A DNA stretch of 5,742 nucleotides from the NCBI GenBank assembly GCA_035493835.1, contig DATJHO010000058.1, forward strand, positions 1 to 5,742, in the 5' to 3' direction. Origin of the DNA: DASZTU01 sp035493835. GTDB lineage: Bacteria; Pseudomonadota; Alphaproteobacteria; Rhizobiales; Devosiaceae. Made by a program: the position numbers and the translations under genes. The notes below the pieces were generated by a model that saw only the letters and a program-made list of their open reading frames with translations, ran no database searches and was not told the DNA's origin. The number at the start of each line of letters is the position of its first letter. The stretch's first letter is position 1. Of this stretch, positions 1 to 5,271 are shown in pieces.

Positions 1-75
1 GCACAGGCGGGCTGGCAGTTGGCCGAAACGCGCCCCGCCGCCTTCAGCGATCAGGTGTTGCTCGTAAAAGGCTAA
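1..75 (+). CDS. C-terminal tail of an unidentified protein (5' end outside window)
   Basis: An open frame enters at base 1 and encodes 24 residues ending in SDQVLLVKG before a TAA at 73-75. The composition and codon use fit a real C-terminus, and a convergent gene starts its stop codon at the same point, which supports the boundary. The fragment is too short to name a family. The TAA overlaps by two bases the TAG of the minus-strand HAD phosphatase, leaving no room for a terminator between the two genes. Confidence 0.55.
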   Translation, partial: AQAGWQLAETRPAAFSDQVLLVKG

Positions 76-752
76 GCGTTGGCGGCGAGGCTCGGCAGCG
101 CCAGGCTGCGGACGTGGCTGAGGCTTTCCAGTACGGCGACGCAGAGCTTTTCGATCTCGTTCGTCGGGGGCACCAGGTCGGGCACCATGATGGTCTGCAT
201 GCCGGCGGCATGGGCGGCCCGGACGCCGGTATGCGAATCCTCAAGCGCAAGGCAGCGCTCGGGATCGATATCGAGGCGCTTGGCCGCCAACAAATAGGGC
301 TCTGGATGCGGCTTGGGATGGATGACGTCGTCGCGCGTGACGATCGTATCAAAGTGATCGAGCAGCCCTGCCCGTCCAAGATGGCCGAAGGCATGCACGG
401 AGCGTGAAGAAGTCGCCACCGCCCGCGGAATGCCGCGCATCTTGAGCTCAAGCAGCAATTCGCGCGCGCCGGTCTTGACCGGCACAGTCTCGGCCAGTCT
501 TTCGTGCATGATCTCGCGGCACTTCTCGTCGAAGATGGCGTAGGGGAAGGTGATGCCATAGGCTTCGATCAACAGCCGGTTGCTGGCCTCGTGCGACGCC
601 CCGACCATGGCCAAATGCACTGCATCGGTCATCTCGTAGCCGAGTTCGCCGGCGACATCGAAAACTATTGTTTTGAAGACCAGCTCGGTATCGAGCAACG
701 TGCCGTCCATGTCGAACACGACGGCGTCGAATGGCAATAATTTGGAGTTCAT
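72..752 (-). CDS. HAD superfamily hydrolase, subfamily IA (phosphoglycolate phosphatase / beta-phosphoglucomutase-like)
   Basis: This is a soluble cytoplasmic phosphatase or phosphomutase of the haloacid dehalogenase superfamily, 226 residues from the chosen start, which is normal for subfamily IA. All four HAD motifs are visible. Motif I is DMDGTLLDT, with nucleophile Asp14 and acid/base Asp16. Motif II is the Thr/Ser of ATSS near residue 115. Motif III is the Lys of HPKPHP (Lys147). Motif IV is LALEDSHTG, with Glu171-Asp172 for Mg2+. The helical cap lies between motifs I and II, about residues 25-95. The substrate cannot be read from sequence; sugar phosphates or phosphoglycolate are usual for the family. 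I chose the ATG at 750-752 because the family places motif I about 10-15 residues from the N-terminus. In-frame ATGs at 782 and 803 would add 10 or 17 residues. No start has a strong SD; 752 has a weak GGA. The gene stands alone and converges on the gene at 1-75. Confidence 0.88.
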   Translation of the reverse strand: MNSKLLPFDAVVFDMDGTLLDTELVFKTIVFDVAGELGYEMTDAVHLAMVGASHEASNRLLIEAYGITFPYAIFDEKCREIMHERLAETVPVKTGARELLLELKMRGIPRAVATSSRSVHAFGHLGRAGLLDHFDTIVTRDDVIHPKPHPEPYLLAAKRLDIDPERCLALEDSHTGVRAAHAAGMQTIMVPDLVPPTNEIEKLCVAVLESLSHVRSLALPSLAANA

Positions 753-888
753 GCTATCCACATAAGGGTATTCGCGTGGCATTGCCACCCATCCGTTCGT
801 CATACCCGGAATGCAAGGAAGAAGACGCCGGCCGTATTTGCCTCAAATGCGATAAAGGCGCTCACCGCCGCCGAAACCATTCCGGGCC

Positions 889-1188
889 ATGCTCGCCGGC
901 ATGGAACTATTGCTGCTCGGCCTAACGATAGGCCTGCCGGTCTTCAAGATCCTGCTGTTTCCGGCGCGCGCGATCGGCCGCGGCGGCAATTGGACGTGGG
1001 TTGGGGCGGCGATGATCGTCGGCTTGATGATGGTGCTCTGGTTCAGCGTGCAGTCCCTGACGGGCACGGAGGATGCCACTGTCGCGGCACCTTCAGTTAG
1101 GGCCGCCAGCGCCACTGACAAGGCGGATGCCGCCGCCGCACAGCAGGCCGCCGACGCGATCCTCAAAGTGCTGCTGCCGCAGGGTTAA
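889..1188 (+). CDS. Small two-helix membrane protein, hypothetical
   Basis: The 99-residue product is not recognised. It has two clear hydrophobic stretches. The first, about residues 6-26, begins MELLLLGLTIGLP. The second, about residues 36-54, runs from WTWVGAAMIVG to LWFSV. They are separated by a short basic loop (ARAIGRGG), so a helical hairpin in the inner membrane is likely. The rest is a soluble Ala-rich tail of about 45 residues, ending in an amphipathic segment, AADAILKVLLPQG. The opposite-strand frame here is low-complexity and is taken as a shadow. The start may be the ATG at 889 or the ATG at 901 (95 residues). Neither has a good SD, and an in-frame stop at 853-855 rules out a much longer protein. 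It diverges from the HAD gene and converges on the exported protein at 1221, with 32 bases between their stops and no terminator visible. Function unknown. Confidence 0.6.
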   Translation: MLAGMELLLLGLTIGLPVFKILLFPARAIGRGGNWTWVGAAMIVGLMMVLWFSVQSLTGTEDATVAAPSVRAASATDKADAAAAQQAADAILKVLLPQG

Positions 1189-1220
1189 GGCCGCAGCCGC
1201 ACCCCCGCGCCCAGTCAATC

Positions 1221-1553
1221 TCACCTGGCGTGGCTAAACTTGCAGTCGATGCTTTTCCAGTTCTGATGGCCACCGCTGGGCTTGAAGTCCGAGACGGTGG
1301 AGACCATGACCACCCCACTCCTCGCCTTGAGCGTTCCGCGGTGCCGGAGTTGGAATTCAACACCCAGCAACTCCGGATTGCCCTGATAGCCGCAAACGAA
1401 CGAGAAGAGTTCGCCACCCCTATTGCGCATTCCGACGCTCTCCAGCCCCAGATGGATGGAGCGCCCCCAGGCCGCCGCTTCCGCCGGCACGCTCGCGAGC
1501 ATCAGCACGCCGGTGAAAAACACTGCCCGGCCACGGACTTCGAAATCATTCAA
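1221..1553 (-). CDS. Small exported protein with signal peptide and two cysteines, hypothetical
   Basis: The frame encodes 110 residues with a convincing Sec signal peptide. A short Arg-containing n-region (residues 1-9) precedes a hydrophobic core, AVFFTGVLMLASV (10-22), and a cleavage site after AEA (24-26). The mature protein of about 84 residues is periplasmic or secreted. It contains exactly two cysteines (Cys54 in SFVCGYQG, Cys104 in SIDCKF) that could form one disulfide. Alternating stretches such as LLGVEFQLRHRG and SGVVMVSTVSDF suggest a small beta-rich domain. I do not recognise the family. The start is problematic. The in-frame start is a TTG at 1551-1553, but the GGAG at 1556-1559 lies only two bases from it and is ideally placed (six bases) for an ATG at 1547-1549 in another frame, so a one-base indel is possible. 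The gene is divergent from the SDR dehydrogenase. The long plus-strand frame over the same DNA looks like a shadow. Confidence 0.6.
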   Translation of the reverse strand: MNDFEVRGRAVFFTGVLMLASVPAEAAAWGRSIHLGLESVGMRNRGGELFSFVCGYQGNPELLGVEFQLRHRGTLKARSGVVMVSTVSDFKPSGGHQNWKSIDCKFSHAR

Positions 1554-1694
1554 ATCTCCATGTTTTTTGAGAAATCTCGGTTCTTGGGAAATCTAGAAAT
1601 CTGGCATTCAAAAAAATCGCTCGGCGCCGATCCGGCCGATTGTCAAAGCCCCGCCCGACTGATGAAGTCAGGAGAAGTATCGAGGAGGATCAAA
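1554..1694. promoter_or_regulatory. Divergent intergenic region between exported protein and SDR dehydrogenase
   Basis: This 141-base spacer carries the leaders of two divergent genes and is visibly AT-richer in its first 70 bases than its surroundings. It holds three copies of GAAATCT (1571-1577, 1588-1594, 1596-1602), a T6 run and an A7 run. A TTGTCA at 1640-1645 could be a -35 for the dehydrogenase, but the hexamer 17 bases downstream (TGAAGT) is a poor -10. Promoters for both genes are expected here; exact positions are not determinable by eye. Confidence 0.4.
1684..1688 (+). promoter_or_regulatory. Strong Shine-Dalgarno fixing a TTG start of the SDR gene
   Basis: GGAGG lies six bases before the TTG at 1695-1697. 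An in-frame ATG at 1662 has no SD, so this site decides the start in favour of TTG. Confidence 0.75.
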
Positions 1695-2621
1695 TTGACA
1701 CATAGAAACAACCGTCGCACGGTTCTCGTGACGGGGGCAGGCGGAAATCTCGGCAGCAAGCTGGTGGCCCATCTTGCCGGGCTCGACTGGTGCGAAACCA
1801 TTTTTGGGCTCGACATCGCGCCGATGGAAGGCGCCCCGTTCGATTCGCCGAAATTCCGCCCGGTCGTGTCCGATCTCGGCGATGCGCATGATCGGCGCTG
1901 GTTCGAGGCGGTGGCGGAAGCCGACGCGATCGTCCATTTCGCGGTGCGGAACCCGGCGCCGAGCGGCAACTGGGATGATGCCGTGATCGCCATCGACATG
2001 ACCGCCAATTTGATCCACCACGCCAACCCCAAGGGCTGCCGTTTCCTTTACGCCTCCTCCAACCACGCCATGGGCCAATACAAGGACCTCGACTGGAGCA
2101 AGGTCGGCCCGCTGTCGCAAAAGACGCCGCCGCTGCCGGGCACCCGGTATTTTTCCGGCGGCGGCTATCACCAGCCCAACATGTATGGCGGCTCCAAGCT
2201 GACCGGCGAGCGCATGCTGCGCGCCAAGGCCATCGCCTCGGGCGGCAGTTTCACGGCAGTGTCGCTGCGTATCGGCTGGTGCCTTTCGGGCGACAGCGAT
2301 CCGCGCCGGATCAATGCCAAAGGCGGCGGTTCGGGCGGCGCGGGCGCGGCGGTGCAGTCGCTCGAAGAAGAGGGGCGCGACCTGACCTGGTTCCGCAACA
2401 TGTGGCTTTCGGATCGGGATTTTGTCGCCGAATTCGAGGCGGCGCTGACCGCCGATGCCTCGAGCTGGCCGGAACCGGGGATCGTCGTCAACGCCATGTC
2501 GGCCAATCGCGGCATGCTGTGGGACATGGAGGATGCCAAGAAATACCTCGGCGGCTACACGCCCCGCGACGACGTCTGGACGACGCTCGGCATCGACCCG
2601 CCCCGGCCATCCAAGGGGTAG
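1695..2621 (+). CDS. NAD(P)-dependent SDR epimerase/dehydrogenase, uronate dehydrogenase-like
   Basis: This is a cytoplasmic extended short-chain dehydrogenase of 308 residues. The Rossmann nucleotide-binding motif TGAGGNLG is at 13-20, and Asp40 ends beta-2 (FGLD), favouring NAD+. The catalytic elements are ASSNH (120-124) and YGGSK (Tyr164, Lys168). ASSNH, the following RIG (192-194), the segment TWFRNMWLSDRDFV (231-244) and the ending SANRGMLWDMEDAKKYLGGY match my memory of bacterial uronate dehydrogenase (Udh), which oxidises galacturonate or glucuronate to the aldarolactone. It is longer than classical Udh (about 265 residues). The extra length lies between ASSNH and YxxxK (a Pro/Gly-rich insert, about 136-162) and after RIG (Gly-rich, about 199-225). 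The substrate may therefore differ, and generic NAD-dependent epimerase/dehydratase is the safe name. The TTG start is supported by GGAGG six bases upstream. The gene stands alone and ends nine bases from the convergent slyX. Confidence 0.87.
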   Translation: MTHRNNRRTVLVTGAGGNLGSKLVAHLAGLDWCETIFGLDIAPMEGAPFDSPKFRPVVSDLGDAHDRRWFEAVAEADAIVHFAVRNPAPSGNWDDAVIAIDMTANLIHHANPKGCRFLYASSNHAMGQYKDLDWSKVGPLSQKTPPLPGTRYFSGGGYHQPNMYGGSKLTGERMLRAKAIASGGSFTAVSLRIGWCLSGDSDPRRINAKGGGSGGAGAAVQSLEEEGRDLTWFRNMWLSDRDFVAEFEAALTADASSWPEPGIVVNAMSANRGMLWDMEDAKKYLGGYTPRDDVWTTLGIDPPRPSKG

Positions 2622-2630
2622 CGCCCTCGG

Positions 2631-2855
2631 CTAATAATGCGGCGGGGGCGGCTCGGGGGCGGCGTTGTCGGCGGCGCCCGCGGCCGCCTCGCGCAGTTGG
2701 GCTTCGAGCAGCGCCATTTCGCGGCGCAGCTTGTCGATTTCCTGCCATTGCCGGGCGAGGGCCGTGTTCAATTCCTCGATCGTCTCGTCCTGGTAGGCGA
2801 CACGGATTTCGAGGGCATCGAGGCGCGCCACGAGGGCAGTCTGGTCATCCGGCAC
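2631..2855 (-). CDS. slyX: SlyX family protein
   Basis: The product has 74 residues, the usual SlyX length. It shows the family pattern: an N-terminal heptad-rich region (about 5-58) that should form a coiled coil, with the core AYQDETIEELN (20-30), and the characteristic C-terminal PPPPHY. SlyX is a small cytoplasmic protein of unknown biochemical role, first named beside slyD in Escherichia coli. The start is a GTG at 2853-2855 preceded by GGGAGG (2861-2866) with a five-base spacer, which is strong support. It overlaps the end of the DUF1810 gene by 11 bases, so the two are co-transcribed and probably translationally coupled. The stop TAG lies nine bases from the convergent SDR gene, with no terminator hairpin between. 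Confidence 0.93.
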   Translation of the reverse strand: MPDDQTALVARLDALEIRVAYQDETIEELNTALARQWQEIDKLRREMALLEAQLREAAAGAADNAAPEPPPPHY

Positions 2856-3273
2856 TTTCGCCTCCCAACAGCATCAGGGTCCGCTGATCCGGGCGGCCGC
2901 TGAAAAATCTCGCCAAAGCCTCGAGGAAATCCGCGTTGTCCGGCGCGGCCCGCGAAAACAGTGTCATCGAGGAATGGAACTTCATATCGTCCGGCGAGCC
3001 GAAAATCTCGCCGATCGAGCGCTCCTCGTGATGATTGACGAGGCCGGTGCAGTGGCGAAGTCGGGGGCCCAGCACCGGATGCCGGGCATAAGCTTCGGCT
3101 TCGGCCAGCGAATGGAGCGCGTATTTTTCTGCCATGGCGCTGTGCCCGAGCCCGGCGAACTGGGGAAAGACGAACCACATCCAATGGCTCTTCTTGCACC
3201 CGGCGGCGAGCTCGGCCTCGACCGCACCATAAACCGGCTCCTGCGCCAGCACGAAATGTCGGAACTGGTCCAT
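2845..3273 (-). CDS. DUF1810 family protein
   Basis: The 142-residue cytoplasmic protein matches DUF1810 over its full length, and the order of conserved blocks is intact. These are MDQFRHFVLAQ at the start, KKSHWMWFVFPQ (27-38), GLGHSAMAEKYAL (41-53), AEAEAYARHPVLGPRL (57-72), IFGSPDDMKFHSSMTLF (90-106) and a C-terminal helical part with FFSGRPDQRTLMLL. The biochemical function is not established. Some databases call such proteins calpastatin-like, which I regard as a misnomer. The ATG at 3271-3273 is chosen over an upstream start because it opens with the family's usual MxxFxxFxxAQ and has GAGGA seven bases upstream. It is the first gene of a two-gene operon with slyX and diverges from the 106-residue hypothetical gene, so its promoter should lie in 3274-3390. 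Confidence 0.92.
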   Translation of the reverse strand: MDQFRHFVLAQEPVYGAVEAELAAGCKKSHWMWFVFPQFAGLGHSAMAEKYALHSLAEAEAYARHPVLGPRLRHCTGLVNHHEERSIGEIFGSPDDMKFHSSMTLFSRAAPDNADFLEALARFFSGRPDQRTLMLLGGESAG

Positions 3274-3390
3274 GATTTTTCCTCGCAGCAGGGGCAACGA
3301 AGAAGCACGCCCACGGTTGCGGCGGCGAAGGGCGGAACCGGGGTCGCTGCGGGGCCGTTTCCGGCCGGAGTGAACTGCTGGACGCGCCCC

Positions 3391-3711
3391 ATGTACATCT
3401 ATCGGTTGAAGCCAATCGCCGCGCCCGATGACCAGAACTGGGACCGGGCCTTCAATCAGGGCGAGATCGTCGTGCGGGCGCCCTCAAGCGGGGAGGCCCG
3501 CGCCATCGCCGCCCTTGCCGAGGCCAGGGCGCGGGGCAAGCAGGGTCCGCCCAGGATCACGACCGAAGTCAGTGCCAGCGCCTTTCTCGACGAAAAGCTC
3601 TATGGCGTGACTGACGTACTCGACGGCAGCTTCTTGGCGGATGGACCGCCCGGAGTCGTCGCAGGCAGCTTTACTTTTCCTCCCAACATGCCGCCGGACC
3701 GCGACGACTAG
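3391..3711 (+). CDS. Hypothetical protein of a small alphaproteobacterial type (MYIYRL N-terminus)
   Basis: The 106-residue product is soluble, with no signal peptide or membrane segment. It begins MYIYRLKPIA, followed by a DDQNWDRAFNQGEIVVRAPSS stretch and then an Ala-rich helix (SGEARAIAALAEARARG, about 33-49). I associate this layout with short hypothetical proteins in Hyphomicrobiales, where a 'VVRA.S..EAR..A' segment resembles a small strand-helix unit. The second half contains SASAFLDEKLYGVTD and GSFTFPP. No catalytic motif is apparent and the function is unknown. The ATG at 3391 has only a weak GGA eight bases upstream. An in-frame GTG at 3370 would add seven residues but has no better SD. 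The gene diverges from DUF1810-slyX and is followed after 130 bases by the DUF1127 gene on the same strand. Confidence 0.75.
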   Translation: MYIYRLKPIAAPDDQNWDRAFNQGEIVVRAPSSGEARAIAALAEARARGKQGPPRITTEVSASAFLDEKLYGVTDVLDGSFLADGPPGVVAGSFTFPPNMPPDRDD

Positions 3712-3841
3712 GGGGGCACCATTAACTCGCCGTTTATTAACATGACACGCATCCAGTGCATGCCTCTTCTACCAAAACTCTCCCTGCTCAATCGAGTGAA
3801 TTGGGGCCATCTACAGGTCATCCAAGTAAGGGAGATACAAA

Positions 3842-3985
3842 ATGAACATTCGCAAGAAGCTCAACCAGATCGTCCAGTTCCAGCGCACCATGCGTGAACT
3901 GAATAGCCTCGACAACCGGCAGCTCGCCGACATCGGCATCCGGCGCGAGGACATCGCGGCACTGGCCCGCCGTCAGTTCAACTGA
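3842..3985 (+). CDS. DUF1127 family micro-protein (YjiS-like)
   Basis: This 47-residue basic protein opens MNIRKKLNQIVQFQRTMREL and continues with the family hallmark LDNRQLADIGIRREDIAALAR. The hallmark forms a helix-turn-helix-like pair typical of DUF1127. In alphaproteobacteria such proteins (for example CcaF1 of Rhodobacter, and DUF1127 proteins of Agrobacterium) have been linked to RNA turnover and stress or nutrient responses; that role is inferred here from the family. The ATG has an excellent SD, GGGAG, seven bases upstream. The transcript is well delimited: 130 bases of leader region upstream, and an intrinsic terminator starting 84 bases after the stop. High expression as a short monocistronic mRNA is likely. 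The small size is normal for the family. Confidence 0.93.
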   Translation: MNIRKKLNQIVQFQRTMRELNSLDNRQLADIGIRREDIAALARRQFN

Positions 3986-4069
3986 GGCCGCGAGAGGCCG
4001 TACACGGAGTTGGATTGCGCGCCTGACGGGCGCCGCAAGTTCTTCCCTCCACGCATAGCCGGCATGCCG

Positions 4070-4102
4070 AAGGCGCCCCCACCGGCGCCTTTTGTTTTTT
4101 TA
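4070..4102 (+). terminator. Rho-independent terminator of the DUF1127 transcript
   Basis: A perfect 8-bp GC-rich stem (AAGGCGCC at 4070-4077 paired with GGCGCCTT at 4084-4091, six-base loop) runs directly into a T-rich tract, TTTTGTTTTTTT. This is the clearest intrinsic terminator in the window and points rightward. Confidence 0.92.
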
Positions 4103-4200
4103 TTGCCGGCACGCAGCAAACATCGGCAAATGGCGATCAACTCCGCGTGACCCCCCTCGCCTTTGTCGCTTTTGACAGGATTGAGTGCGCCTGCCGGGCG

Positions 4201-4230
4201 TTGCCCCGGTTGGGCTAGGCCTCCTACAAC
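4201..4230 (+). promoter_or_regulatory. Weak candidate sigma-70-type promoter for the dienelactone hydrolase gene
   Basis: TTGCCC (4201-4206) and TACAAC (4225-4230) are separated by 18 bases, each matching four of six consensus positions. Transcription from about 4237 would give a leader of about 36 bases containing the SD. Such matches arise by chance in GC-rich DNA, so this is only a candidate. Confidence 0.22.
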
Positions 4231-4260
4231 GTTCGGCCTACCCATGGATTTTTTCGGCGG

Positions 4261-4265
4261 AAGGA
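4261..4265 (+). promoter_or_regulatory. Shine-Dalgarno fixing a TTG start of the dienelactone hydrolase gene
   Basis: AAGGA lies seven bases before the TTG at 4273-4275. There is no in-frame ATG nearby. The ATG at 4244 is in another frame and stops after 16 codons. Confidence 0.7.
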
Positions 4266-4272
4266 CTTTGCC

Positions 4273-4947
4273 TTGGGCGAATTCATCAAACTGACTGCGA
4301 GCGACGGGTTTACCTTAAATGCCTACACGGTCGCGCCCGAGGGCAAGGCCAAGGGCGCGGTGGTGGTGATCCAGGAAGTCTGGGGCGTCAACCACTGGGT
4401 CCAGGACATGGCGAACCGCGTCGCCCAGGCCGGCTTCTATGCCGTCGCCCCCGCGATCATGGACCGGATCGAGCCCGGCTATGAGAGCGAAGACTATGGT
4501 CCGACCGGCTTCGCCCGCGTCGGCGAGCTGATGAAGAGCTTTAGCCCGGACCTGACCAAACTCGACGTCGAAGCGGCGGTCAAGGAAGCCAGCAAGGCCG
4601 GCAAGGTCGGCATCACCGGCTTCTGCCTGGGCGGCACCACCTCGTGGCGCGCGGCGCATTTCGGCCTCGGCCTCTCGGCCGCCTCGGGCTATTACGGCGG
4701 CGGCGTGCCCAACTACATCGACCTCGCCCCGACCATCCCGATCGAGATGCACTATGGCGACAAGGACACCGGCATCCCGATGGAGCAGGTGGAAGAGTTG
4801 CGCAAGCGCTACCCGGAAGTGCCGGTCTATATCTACAACGCCGGCCATGGCTTCATGAACAATGAGCGGGCGCAGGCCTCCGACCCGGCAGCCGCCGCGC
4901 TCTCCTGGCCGCGCACGCTCGCCTTCTTCGAAAAGCACCTGGCGTAA
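4273..4947 (+). CDS. Dienelactone hydrolase family protein (alpha/beta hydrolase)
   Basis: This is a cytoplasmic alpha/beta hydrolase of 224 residues, close to the usual size for the family. Family landmarks are all present: IQEVWGVNHWVQDMANRVA, with Glu35, which in known enzymes holds the cysteine inactive until substrate binds; the nucleophile elbow GFCLGG with Cys118; the acid Asp165 in GDKDTGIP; and the base His192 in NAGHGFMN. A Cys-His-Asp triad is diagnostic of dienelactone hydrolases, which open the lactone ring in the chlorocatechol branch of the modified ortho-cleavage pathway. Many family members have other or unknown substrates, and no chlorocatechol genes are nearby, so a general carboxylesterase or lactonase role is as likely. 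The TTG start is fixed by AAGGA seven bases upstream. The gene is single, isolated on the left by the DUF1127 terminator and followed by a hairpin 18 bases after the stop. Confidence 0.92.
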   Translation: MGEFIKLTASDGFTLNAYTVAPEGKAKGAVVVIQEVWGVNHWVQDMANRVAQAGFYAVAPAIMDRIEPGYESEDYGPTGFARVGELMKSFSPDLTKLDVEAAVKEASKAGKVGITGFCLGGTTSWRAAHFGLGLSAASGYYGGGVPNYIDLAPTIPIEMHYGDKDTGIPMEQVEELRKRYPEVPVYIYNAGHGFMNNERAQASDPAAAALSWPRTLAFFEKHLA

Positions 4948-4965
4948 TTTTATCGCGATCCGCAG

Positions 4966-5004
4966 CGCCGACCTTGCCCTTGCACAATCAGGGTGAGGTC
5001 GGCG
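4966..5004 (+). terminator. Strong hairpin after dienelactone hydrolase gene, possible U-less terminator
   Basis: Arms 4966-4980 and 4990-5004 form a 15-bp stem (nine GC-rich pairs starting CGCCGACCT, two G-U wobbles, then CCCT/AGGG) with a nine-base loop. It begins 18 bases after the stop. No T-tract follows on either strand, so it may be a 3'-end stabilising structure or an imperfect terminator. Confidence 0.45.
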
Positions 5005-5088
5005 GGGCTGAGGAAGGCTCCTGAGTCAGGGCTTGCCCGGTCCGGCGCTCCATAGGCTTGCGATCGCAGATCACCGGGCACCTCGAAA

Positions 5089-5183
5089 ACGGAGATTCCC
5101 GCCTTCGCGGGAATGACCCGAGTTTGGGGGCAGATCCCTGTGGCATTTCACGCCGTCATTCCCGCGAAGGCGGGAATCTCCGT
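5089..5183. repeat. Pair of inverted REP-like elements (29-bp perfect arms)
   Basis: Arms 5089-5117 and 5155-5183 are exact reverse complements, separated by 37 bases. Each arm contains its own small hairpin, ATTCCCGC-cttc-GCGGGAAT, flanked by GGAG on one side and GAC on the other. This core is a widely dispersed repetitive extragenic palindrome in many Proteobacteria, and its head-to-head arrangement resembles a BIME-type or small MITE unit. It encodes the familiar spurious peptides 'VIPAKAGIS' and 'HSREGGNL', so open frames across it should not be called genes. No transposase is nearby. Confidence 0.85.
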
Positions 5184-5271
5184 CCAGGCCAGGGTGCCGG
5201 CTCGAGGGCAGCAGTCCAGACTCAAGCAGTGCCCGCCCACGAGCCCGAACACTGAAAAAGACAAAACGCGC

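Noticed and set aside
843..1166. Minus-strand frame of 107 residues opposite the small membrane protein
   Set aside because: Its composition is that of an antisense shadow (Ala/Pro/Arg/Ser runs), while the plus frame has two clean membrane helices.
1230..1694. N-terminal extension of the SDR dehydrogenase (about 155 residues from 1230)
   Set aside because: The extension has no family similarity, lies opposite a credible signal-peptide gene, and a GGAGG-TTG start at 1695 places the Rossmann motif at the normal N-terminal position.
3784..3812. Possible heat-shock sigma (RpoH-type) promoter upstream of DUF1127: CTGCTC, 17 bases, CCATCT
   Set aside because: The -10-like CCATCT fits and the position is sensible, but the -35 lacks CTTG. 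It is too weak to list without transcript data.
4172..4200. TTGACA at 4172-4177 as a promoter -35
   Set aside because: The hexamer is a perfect consensus, but the sequence 16-18 bases downstream is GC-rich with no -10.
4244..4294. 16-codon micro-ORF (MDFFGGRTLP...) overlapping the dienelactone hydrolase start
   Set aside because: It has no SD of its own and no attenuator-like structure or regulatory codon run, so it is probably chance.
4315..4938. 207-residue minus-strand frame within the dienelactone hydrolase gene
   Set aside because: The plus strand has a complete, motif-perfect enzyme; long antisense frames are expected in GC-rich DNA.
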